From the NCBI RefSeq assembly GCF_000720115.1, contig NZ_JOIR01000010.1:292014-356013 (forward strand): 64,000 bases of DNA, written 5' to 3'. The position numbers and the translations under genes are program-made. The notes beneath the pieces are model-generated. The model made no database searches. It had not been told where the DNA came from and saw nothing but the letters and a program-made list of their open reading frames with translations. Below are positions 57,877 through 64,000 of the stretch, one piece after another. Every line of letters starts with the position of its first letter. Position 1 is the first letter of the stretch. Source of the stretch: Streptomyces sp. NRRL F-2580. GTDB lineage: Bacteria; Actinomycetota; Actinomycetes; Streptomycetales; Streptomycetaceae.

Positions 57877-58590
57877 TCAGGTGCCGGGCTTGCGGCCGTA
57901 CACGTAGACGTCCTCGCCCTTCCCCAGCAGGTTCCAGTACGCCTTGGCGTCGGCGAGCCGCATGTTCACGCAGCCGCCCGAACCGGGCGGGTTCCACATG
58001 CTCTTGGTGGTCGAGTGGAAGGCGATGCCGCCGTCGAAGAACTGCGCGTACGGCATCGAGACGTCGTAGAGCGTCGACCAGTGGTCGATGCTGCGGTAGT
58101 AGATCTTCTTCAGGCCCGTCCGGGTCTCCGTGCCGTCCTTGCCGGTACGGACCGGGACGGGCCCGTACTTCAGCGCCGCGCCGTCCTGGATCCAGCTGAG
58201 CTGCCGCGTCAGGTCGACGCAGGCGATCCGCCCCCGGTTCACCGGGCATTCGCCCGCCCTGTTCGGGGTGCTGCCCGCCGCCCGCTGGGCCAGCATCGTG
58301 CTCATCGTCTGCCAGGTCAGCGGTCCGGCGTACCCCTGGGTCGGGGTGATCCCGTGGGCCGCCTGGAACGACCTGATCGCCGTGCAGTCCGCCGCGGACT
58401 GCTTCCCGTCGACGGGCCGCCCCAGGAACTGCTCCGCCTGCCGTTGGTACGGCCCGGTCGTGAGGTTGCAGGAGGCGGCCGCCTGCGCCGTCCCGCCTCC
58501 CGCGACCACCAGCGGCAGCGCCAGCGCCACCACCCCGCCCAGTACCGTCGCCCGCCGCTTCACGCGCACGCGTGTCGTCAGCGTCCCCAT
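57877..58590 (-). CDS. secreted L,D-transpeptidase-like protein with altered SHGC motif
   Basis: The 237-residue precursor has a signal peptide (1-38, ending GTAQAA). A peptidoglycan-binding-like domain follows (about 45-105: YQRQAEQFLGRPVD, DCTAIRSFQAAHGI). The YkuD domain has IAFHSTTKSMWNPPGSGGCVNMRLADA. The catalytic Cys (about 207) and following Asn are present, but the usual Ser-His-Gly-Cys reads Ser-Gly-Gly-Cys. The ATG is set by GGGGAGGACC. Divergence from the first copy (36021) is large. Confidence 0.86.
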   Translation of the reverse strand: MGTLTTRVRVKRRATVLGGVVALALPLVVAGGGTAQAAASCNLTTGPYQRQAEQFLGRPVDGKQSAADCTAIRSFQAAHGITPTQGYAGPLTWQTMSTMLAQRAAGSTPNRAGECPVNRGRIACVDLTRQLSWIQDGAALKYGPVPVRTGKDGTETRTGLKKIYYRSIDHWSTLYDVSMPYAQFFDGGIAFHSTTKSMWNPPGSGGCVNMRLADAKAYWNLLGKGEDVYVYGRKPGT

Positions 58591-58681
58591 CCGGTCCTCC
58601 CCTGTTCGCACAGCTTCCGTTCACCGTGTTGAATGCCCGGAAAACATGCGGGGGTTGCCTCGTACGGGAGCGTAGATTTCG

Positions 58682-59974
58682 TCAGCGCGCGGCCATGGCC
58701 GACGCCGGCATCCGGCGCTCCGCGCGGGCCGCGTGCGACCCGTACAGGGTGATGGACACGACGCCCAGCACCGCCAGCAGCGCGATCCCGACCGTGGCCG
58801 CCCACCCCGCCCCGTGGTACGCGAGGGCGCCCAGGGTGCCGCCGGCGCTGGAGCCGAGGTAGTACGCCGACTGGTAGAGGGCGGAGGCCTGCGCCCGGCC
58901 CGTCTTCGCCGTCCGGCTCACCGCGGCGGAGGCCACCGCGTGTCCGGCGAAGAAGCCCGCCGTGATCAGGACCAGCCCGATCAGGACCGCCGCCAGCGAC
59001 TCGGCCAGCGACAGCAGCAGGCCCAGCGCCGTGGTCGTCACGGCCAGGTACAGCGCGCCGCGCCGCCCCGTACGGGCCACCAGCTTGCCGGCGGCGGCCG
59101 AGGAGACCGTACCCACCAGGTAGATCAGGAAGACCGACCCGATCACGCCCTGCCCGAGCGAGAACGGCTCGTCCACCAGGCGGTAGCCGATGACCGTGTA
59201 GACCGCGCCGAAGACCGTCATGAACAGCGCGCCGATCCCGTACAGCCGCAGCAGCAGCGGATCCCGCAGGTGACCGACGACGGTACGGCCCACCGCACGC
59301 GGGTTCAGCGACGCCGGGCGGAAGAACCGCGCCCTGGGCAGCAGCACCAGGAACGCCACCGCGCAGACCAGCGACATCAGGGCGACCGCTCCGAGCCCCG
59401 CCCGCCAGCCCCACAGCTGCGCCGCCCAGCCGGTGACGAGCCGGCCGCTCATGCCACCGATGGAGTTCCCCGCCACGAACAGGCCGATCGCGCCCACCAG
59501 GGCCGTCGGCTTGACCTCCTCCGCCAGGTACGCCATCGCGGAGGCCGGGATCCCGGCGATCGCCGCGCCCTGGACGGCGCGCAGCACCACCAGCCACTCC
59601 AGGCTCGGCGCGAACGGCACCAGCAGGCCCACGCCCACGGCCACCACCATCGACCAGGTCATCATCCGCGTGCGGCCGAACCGCTCGGACAGCGCGCTCA
59701 ACGGCAGGACGAACAGCGCGAGCGCGCCCGTGGCCGCGGACACCGTCCAGCTGGCCCGGCCCGCCGTCACCCCGAAGCCGACGGAGATCGCGGGCAACAG
59801 CGCCTGGGTGGAGTAGAGGAGGGCGAACGTCGCCAGACCGGCGGCGAAGAGCGCGAGGCTCATCCGGCGGTAGCCGGGGCGGCCGGGAGCACGCGGCTCG
59901 GGGGCTTCGGACTGCGGAAACGACGGGGTGGAGGCACCCGGGATCACGGGTGCCCCGGTATGAACGGGAGGCAT
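58682..59974 (-). CDS. MFS transporter
   Basis: The 430-residue protein has twelve helices and a Pro-rich N-tail (about 1-38). The motif LSERFGRTRMMTWSM (about 96-110) fits MFS loop 2-3. It also has VLRAVQGAAIAGIPASAMAYLAEE and GLFVAGNSIGGMSGRLV, as in AraJ/YnfM-like exporters. I chose the ATG at 59974 (MPPVHTGAP). It is divergent from the LysR regulator, the classic arrangement for LysR-controlled export. Confidence 0.88.
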   Translation of the reverse strand: MPPVHTGAPVIPGASTPSFPQSEAPEPRAPGRPGYRRMSLALFAAGLATFALLYSTQALLPAISVGFGVTAGRASWTVSAATGALALFVLPLSALSERFGRTRMMTWSMVVAVGVGLLVPFAPSLEWLVVLRAVQGAAIAGIPASAMAYLAEEVKPTALVGAIGLFVAGNSIGGMSGRLVTGWAAQLWGWRAGLGAVALMSLVCAVAFLVLLPRARFFRPASLNPRAVGRTVVGHLRDPLLLRLYGIGALFMTVFGAVYTVIGYRLVDEPFSLGQGVIGSVFLIYLVGTVSSAAAGKLVARTGRRGALYLAVTTTALGLLLSLAESLAAVLIGLVLITAGFFAGHAVASAAVSRTAKTGRAQASALYQSAYYLGSSAGGTLGALAYHGAGWAATVGIALLAVLGVVSITLYGSHAARAERRMPASAMAAR

Positions 59975-60018
59975 ACGTCGAAGGTAGGCCGGTGTTTTTG
60001 ATGCGTCCAATGCACGGA

Positions 60019-60033
60019 ATCGCGATAATCGAT
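60019..60033. promoter_or_regulatory. possible LysR binding box
   Basis: ATCG-N7-CGAT lies in the 98-bp space between the divergent MFS and LysR genes, 40 bp before the LysR start. It has the usual arm spacing of a LysR box, although the T-N11-A core is only partly kept. Confidence 0.4.
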
Positions 60034-60072
60034 CCACTCGTGCATCACCACAGCTCAGGGCGGCGCCTGTCT

Positions 60073-61014
60073 ATGAACCGTTACGAAGAAGACATGGCAG
60101 TGACACGTCTGCTGGCCCCGCGCCTGGCCTATTTCGCCGCCGTCGCCCGGCACGAGCACGTCACCCGCGCCGCGCACGAACTGGGCGTACCGCAGTCCAC
60201 CCTGTCGCGGGCCATGGTCCGCCTCGAACAGGACCTGGGCGTCACGCTGTTCGCCCGCAAGGGCCGCAACGTCGCCCTCACCACGGCGGGCCGCACCTTC
60301 CTGGCCTCCGCCGAACAGGCACTGGACGGCATCGCCCGCGCCGCCGAATCCGTCCAGCAGGACGCCGACCCGGCCCTGGGCAAGGTCGCCTTCGGCTTCC
60401 TCCACACCCTCGGCTCCGAGACCGTACCCGGCCTGATCCGCGCCTTCCGGGCCGACCACCCGCGCGTGCGCTTCTCCCTCGTCCAGAACTACGGCGAGGC
60501 GATGCTGGAGAAGCTCCGGGCCGGCGAACTCGACCTCTGCCTCACCTCGCCCCTCCCCGACGCCCCCGACCTCGTCGCCCGCCGCCTCGACGAACAGCGG
60601 CTGCGCCTGGTCGTCCCCGAGGACCACCGCCTCGCCGTCCGCAAGCGCATCCGCCTCGCCGAGGCCGCGGAGGAAACCTTCGTCACCCTCGAACCCGGCT
60701 ACGGCCTGCGCCGCATCACCGACGACCTGTGCGCGGAGGCCGGCTTCACCCCGCGCGTCGCCTTCGAGGGCGAGGAGGCCGAGACCCTGCGCGGCCTGGT
60801 CGCCGCCGGCCTCGGCGTGGCCCTCCTGCCGCCCCCGGCCGTGGCCCGCCCCGGAGTGGTCGAACTGACCGTCACCGCTCCGCGCGCCGTCCGCGAGATC
60901 GGCCTCGCCTGGCTCGACGGCCACCCCGACACCCCGCCCGTGGCGGAGTTCAAGCGCTTCCTGCTGTCCCGCCGCGGCCGCCTGATCCCCGAACTGGAGC
61001 CACCCGCCGCGTGA
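60073..61014 (+). CDS. LysR family transcriptional regulator
   Basis: The 313-residue protein has an N-terminal helix-turn-helix (about 10-68: LAYFAAVARHEHVTRAAHELGVPQSTLSRAMVRLEQDLGVTLFARKGRNVALT). A periplasmic-binding-protein-like effector domain follows (about 95-305: KVAFGFLHTLGSETVPGLIRAF, GELDLCLTSPLPD, GLGVALLPP). The start is uncertain between ATGs at 60073 and 60094, neither with a strong ribosome site. It most likely controls the divergent MFS exporter. Confidence 0.9.
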   Translation: MNRYEEDMAVTRLLAPRLAYFAAVARHEHVTRAAHELGVPQSTLSRAMVRLEQDLGVTLFARKGRNVALTTAGRTFLASAEQALDGIARAAESVQQDADPALGKVAFGFLHTLGSETVPGLIRAFRADHPRVRFSLVQNYGEAMLEKLRAGELDLCLTSPLPDAPDLVARRLDEQRLRLVVPEDHRLAVRKRIRLAEAAEETFVTLEPGYGLRRITDDLCAEAGFTPRVAFEGEEAETLRGLVAAGLGVALLPPPAVARPGVVELTVTAPRAVREIGLAWLDGHPDTPPVAEFKRFLLSRRGRLIPELEPPAA

Positions 61015-61099
61015 CGCGCAGGCGGCCCCGAAAACCGATCGTCCTTGCCCACCCGAGCGCGGCACAATCGCCGGGTACGGGGGACGAGGGGGAGCTTGC

Positions 61100-62146
61100 T
61101 TGGACGTGTTCGTGTGCGCCGGCTGCGGCGCGGAACTGACGGCCCCGGTCTCCCGGGTCGCCCTTCCCGTCCACACCCACTACGGAGCCTGGGAGCAGCT
61201 GCACCCGCCCCTGATGGAGCCGGCGACGTACGCCGTCGACCCCCTGCCCTCCGGAGCGCGCTGGCGGCCGTCGGACGAGGCCGGGGAGGACCTGGACGCC
61301 CGACAGGGGGTCCATGCGCCGGCGCGCTCCGTGCCCTTCGGGGCGCGCGGCAGGATCGTCATCGCGCCCGGCGACTCCCGGGACATGGTCCTGATCCCCG
61401 AGAAATGCGCGGGCTACTGCAGGGGCATCGACGGCCGCGACGGCCCCAACCTGGCGTGCGGGGGGTGCGGGAGCGCGGTAGCCACCCGGCTGGACGACTG
61501 CGGGCTGTGGCAGGCGGTGTGGCTGGAGCCCGACGCGGTCCGTCGCGTCCCGTCCGGCCTGCCCGCCGTCCCGACGCCGGACTGGGACGAGCTGGACCTG
61601 GAGTCGTACGCCGTCCCGCCCGTCGAACTCGACGGGTCCTGGAGCTTCCGCTGGGAGGCTGCGGTGCCCGTGGCGCTCGCCCACCTGGTGGCGGCCTGCG
61701 AAGGCCGCCCGGTGGCGCTGCCCGGCCCCGTCGCCGACCTGCTCGGCGACGGGGCGACCGGCTACCTGCCCGCCGGCCCCCCGGCCCTCACCGCGCGCCT
61801 CGCCGGGCCGGGGATGCCCGCACCCCGGTCCACCGACGACGTCCTCCTCGTCCCCCGCCATCCGGTCACCGGCGAGCCGTGGCGGCCCCCGCACGGCACG
61901 GCGGCCGTCGCCCCGCTGGACATCGGGGTCTGGGCCCATTTCGCGCTCCCGGGGGAGACCTCTCCCCTGCCGGCGTCCGGCCGGGTGCCCGAGGGGGTCC
62001 TGCGCGACGACTACCCCCTGCCGCTGCGCCCTTGGCGGTCCTTCATGCCCCACTCCACCGCCTTCTCGCGCACCCTCGTACGGCTGCCCGCCATCCGCCG
62101 GCCGGCGCTGCGCGCGTACCGCGAACGGTTCGCCACGCCGCCCTAG
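61100..62146 (+). CDS. zinc-ribbon protein, unknown function
   Basis: The 348-residue protein starts at TTG after GGGGGAG. It opens with VFVCAGCGAELTAPVSRVALP (Cys pair at about 6 and 9) and has a second set, CAGYCRG (about 104-108) and LACGGCGSAVATRLDDCG (about 118-135). These could form one or two zinc sites. The rest is Pro-rich with few charged helices, including LLVPRHPVTGEPWRPPHG and DDYPLPLRPWRSFMPHST. I do not recognise a named family beyond similar actinobacterial hypothetical proteins. Its stop overlaps that of the convergent LuxR-type gene by four bases. Confidence 0.75.
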   Translation: MDVFVCAGCGAELTAPVSRVALPVHTHYGAWEQLHPPLMEPATYAVDPLPSGARWRPSDEAGEDLDARQGVHAPARSVPFGARGRIVIAPGDSRDMVLIPEKCAGYCRGIDGRDGPNLACGGCGSAVATRLDDCGLWQAVWLEPDAVRRVPSGLPAVPTPDWDELDLESYAVPPVELDGSWSFRWEAAVPVALAHLVAACEGRPVALPGPVADLLGDGATGYLPAGPPALTARLAGPGMPAPRSTDDVLLVPRHPVTGEPWRPPHGTAAVAPLDIGVWAHFALPGETSPLPASGRVPEGVLRDDYPLPLRPWRSFMPHSTAFSRTLVRLPAIRRPALRAYRERFATPP

Positions 62147-63201
62147 GCGGATTCCGGCGAGCCCGCCGGGGCCGAGGTCGGGGTCGGGTTCGGCGTCGCG
62201 GAGAGCAAGTACCCGGCCTGGAAGCGAGACTTGGCCCCGACCGCGCGCATGATCTCGGCGATGTGCCGCTGGCACGTCCGCTCCGACATCCCGAGCCTGC
62301 GCGCGATCACCTTGTCCTCCAGCCCCTCCGACAGCAGCCGCACGATCGTCTGCCGCAGCTCGTCCGAGATCGACCGCGCCGCCTCCGGGCTCACCGAGGT
62401 CGGGAACGGCTGCGCCCCGAGCCAGGACCGCTCGAAGGCCGACGTCATGAAGTGCACGACGCCCGGCTCCCGCACCACCAGCGCCGCCCCGCTCCGGTCC
62501 GGTACCGCCATCAGTCCCGTCTGCCCGTCGAAGACCAGCATCCGCATCAGCCCGTCGCCCAGCGTCCGTACCTGCGCGCCCAGCGCCGTCACCCGCTCGA
62601 CGTACGCCGCCGTCGGCCGCGAGTACCGCGCCGTGTGCTGGTAGATCGTCCGCATCCGGACCCCGCGCGTCAGCAGCGACTCGTCCCGCCCGATCGACTC
62701 CTCCAGCGTCTCCGGCGGCCGGCCCCCGCCCGGCTGCGAGGTCAGCAGCTCCCGCTCGCACGAGGCGGCCAGCTCCGCGATCAGGCCCCGAACCGCGCCG
62801 AGGTCCGTGACCAGCTCCAGACGGCCCGACCCGCTCAGGTCCCGGTGCGCGGTCCCCGCCTCGTACGCCGGCACCAGCGTCTCCAGCCGCCCCCGCAGCC
62901 GGTCCATCTCGTCGTGGGTCTCCCGTACGAGCAGGGCCAGCGGGGCCAGCGCGCGGGCCGCCGCCGCCCGGGGCGCCACCGCGCTCCACCGCTCCGGCCC
63001 GCCGCCCGGCGCCCGCTGGAGCAGGTGCGCGGCGGCCAGCTCGGTGATCGCGGCGGCCGCGCGCACGCCCAGGGCCTCGGTGGCCTCGGCCGCGTCGAAG
63101 GCGTGCCGCTCCACGGCGTACGCGTAGAGGCGCCGGGCCGCAGGGCTGAGTTCCCCGGCGGCGCCGTTCGTTCCGGTTGCTCCGGTCTCCTCTGCGGGCA
63201 T
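62143..63201 (-). CDS. LuxR-type (TrmB-like N-terminal) transcriptional regulator
   Basis: The 352-residue protein has an N-terminal winged-helix-like segment (about 18-70: LSPAARRLYAYAVERHAFDAAEATEALGV). A central regulatory part follows (SLLTRGVRMRTIYQHTARYSRPTAAYVERVTALGAQVRTL). The C-terminal LuxR helix-turn-helix is at about 275-335 (LRQTIVRLLSEGLEDKVIARRLGMSERTCQRHIAEIMRAVGAKSRFQAGYLL). The ATG at 63201 fits the family start. Longer upstream codons are antisense to the ATP-grasp gene. It is divergent from that gene. Confidence 0.88.
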   Translation of the reverse strand: MPAEETGATGTNGAAGELSPAARRLYAYAVERHAFDAAEATEALGVRAAAAITELAAAHLLQRAPGGGPERWSAVAPRAAAARALAPLALLVRETHDEMDRLRGRLETLVPAYEAGTAHRDLSGSGRLELVTDLGAVRGLIAELAASCERELLTSQPGGGRPPETLEESIGRDESLLTRGVRMRTIYQHTARYSRPTAAYVERVTALGAQVRTLGDGLMRMLVFDGQTGLMAVPDRSGAALVVREPGVVHFMTSAFERSWLGAQPFPTSVSPEAARSISDELRQTIVRLLSEGLEDKVIARRLGMSERTCQRHIAEIMRAVGAKSRFQAGYLLSATPNPTPTSAPAGSPESA

Positions 63202-63285
63202 ATTCCCATTCGTCCCGTTCTGTGTCTGTCTGTAAACCCCTCGTGTTCCCGCAAGGCGACAAGACGACGCCTGGCGTGGCGCGAC

Positions 63286-63297
63286 CGGCATATGCCG
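63286..63297. promoter_or_regulatory. palindrome between LuxR-type and ATP-grasp genes
   Basis: CGGCATATGCCG is a perfect 12-bp palindrome in the 138-bp divergent region, 43 bp before the ATP-grasp start codon. It is a candidate site for the LuxR-type regulator. Confidence 0.5.
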
Positions 63298-63339
63298 AAC
63301 CGGCACAGTGGACGCACGGCGTGAGGGGGGGAGCGCGGT

Positions 63340-64000
63340 ATGCGGCAGCGGACGCCGGAGGGGCGGGGGCCCGTGGCCGTCCTGCTGAGCCCGCGACCAG
63401 CCGTGGTGGCAGCCGCCCGCCGTGCGGGCGCGCACACCGTGGTGGTCGCGCCAGGTCCATCGGTGCCATCCGACCATGAGGGGGGCGGAGCGGCGGGTAC
63501 GGACGGACTGGCGCGACCACCGGCACCTCGTCGGGGCCCTCGGCCGCATGGAGGCCGTCCGGCACGGCCGCGCCGCCGTCTTCGGCTTCGACGCCGCCGG
63601 AGCCCTCGCCGCCGCCCGCGCCAACGAGGAGCTCGGACTGCCCGGCACTCCCACCGCCGCCGTCACCGCCCTCATGGACAAGGCCGCCCTGCGCGCCCGC
63701 TCCAACGCCCTGCACCCCGCCCGGCCGGTCTCCTTCGCCCGCTGCGGCCGCGCCGACGCGCTCCCCTTCGTCACGACCCTCATCGGCTACCCGTGCGTCA
63801 TCAAACCGCGGGCGGGCGCCGACGGGGAAGGGGTGCGGCTGGTCCGCGACGAGTCCGAGGCGCGCGCCGCCGCCCCCGGCTACCCCGAGGTCACCGACCT
63901 CCTCGTCGAGGAGTACCTCGAAGGACCCGAGCTCACCGTCGAAGCCCATTCCAGGGCGGGCCACCACCGCATCCTCGGCTGGGCCCGCCGGCTGAACACC
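63340..64000 (+). pseudogene. ATP-grasp domain protein, frameshifted and cut by the window end
   Basis: The N-terminus (GPVAVLLSPRPAVVAAARRAGAHTVVVAPG) reads from the ATG at 63340. The continuation (AERRVRTDWRDHRHLVGALG, AVFGFDAAGALAAARANEELGLPGTPTAAV, YPCVIKPRAGADGEGVRLV, LLVEEYLEGPELTVEAHS) reads in another frame from about 63480. The switch falls at a run of six Gs (63480-63485); one more G would restore a single frame. The body is a typical carboxylate-amine ligase with the Lys of VIKP. It is either a real frameshift or a homopolymer error. The gene continues beyond the window. Confidence 0.75.

Noticed and set aside
60950..63967. 1005-codon leftward open frame
   Set aside because: It is antisense to the LysR, zinc-ribbon and ATP-grasp coding regions and has low-complexity Arg/Gly/Ala composition. 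This is a product of high GC.

Overview
The window is about 72% GC by eye, with tightly packed genes, many GTG/TTG starts, ATGA/GTGA stop-start overlaps and very GC-rich hairpin terminators. Together with the protein families present and the gene order (purN-purH, folD, mdh, glyA, trpS, sdhCDAB, a nucleoside ABC transporter with cdd and deoA), this points to the conserved core of a Streptomyces chromosome. From memory the order follows the S. coelicolor SCO481x-SCO490x region; I could not run a comparison. I saw no rRNA, tRNA or CRISPR array.

Layout. 1-6161: end of a DUF6350-type membrane protein, de novo purine genes purN/purH, two small membrane proteins, folD and a DUF3017 protein. 6237-7140: wreck of a TnpB-type transposon protein lying against the mdh promoter region. 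7244-11463: mdh, then an uncharacterised three-gene operon of membrane and repeat-poor proteins. 11533-16235: an AhpD-like protein divergent from a MocR regulator, a block of intergenic repeats, an EamA exporter and a YgiB/YgiC-like pair. 16251-22030: rocD, glyA, trpS, a 2H phosphoesterase and a BrkB-family protein. 22117-24948: a D,D-carboxypeptidase divergent from a small membrane protein plus metallophosphoesterase. 25131-26793: an operon of a membrane protein, a DCC protein and a TetR regulator, with two matching palindromes at its promoter. 26800-27501: a decayed EshA-like family 2B encapsulin shell gene. 27547-32857: a membrane protein, a serine hydrolase and sdhCDAB. 33010-38659: OHCU decarboxylase, ECF sigma factor with membrane partner, L,D-transpeptidase and an acyl-CoA mutase subunit.

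39348-46266 is a cell-surface glycopolymer cluster. It has a CMP-nonulosonate (sialic acid/Kdn-type) synthetase and a nonulosonate synthase in one uninterrupted frame, three polysialyltransferase-like or DUF6716 proteins, and a family 2 glycosyltransferase. This composition matches the teichulosonic (Kdn) acid region described for S. coelicolor. 46391-54963 is a nucleoside uptake and salvage block: an M20 amidohydrolase, BMP lipoprotein, ABC ATPase, two permeases, cytidine deaminase and thymidine phosphorylase. Three copies of a TCTACGCGCGTAGA-like palindrome precede its transcription units. 55080-64000 holds a STAS protein overlapping an ECF sigma gene, two MFS exporters, a second L,D-transpeptidase, a LysR regulator, an orphan zinc-ribbon protein, a LuxR-type regulator and the start of a frameshifted ATP-grasp gene.

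The most notable items are the encapsulin pseudogene, the synthetase-synthase fusion, the shared nucleoside operator, the ABC ATPase gene with no canonical start codon, and the eroded TnpB.
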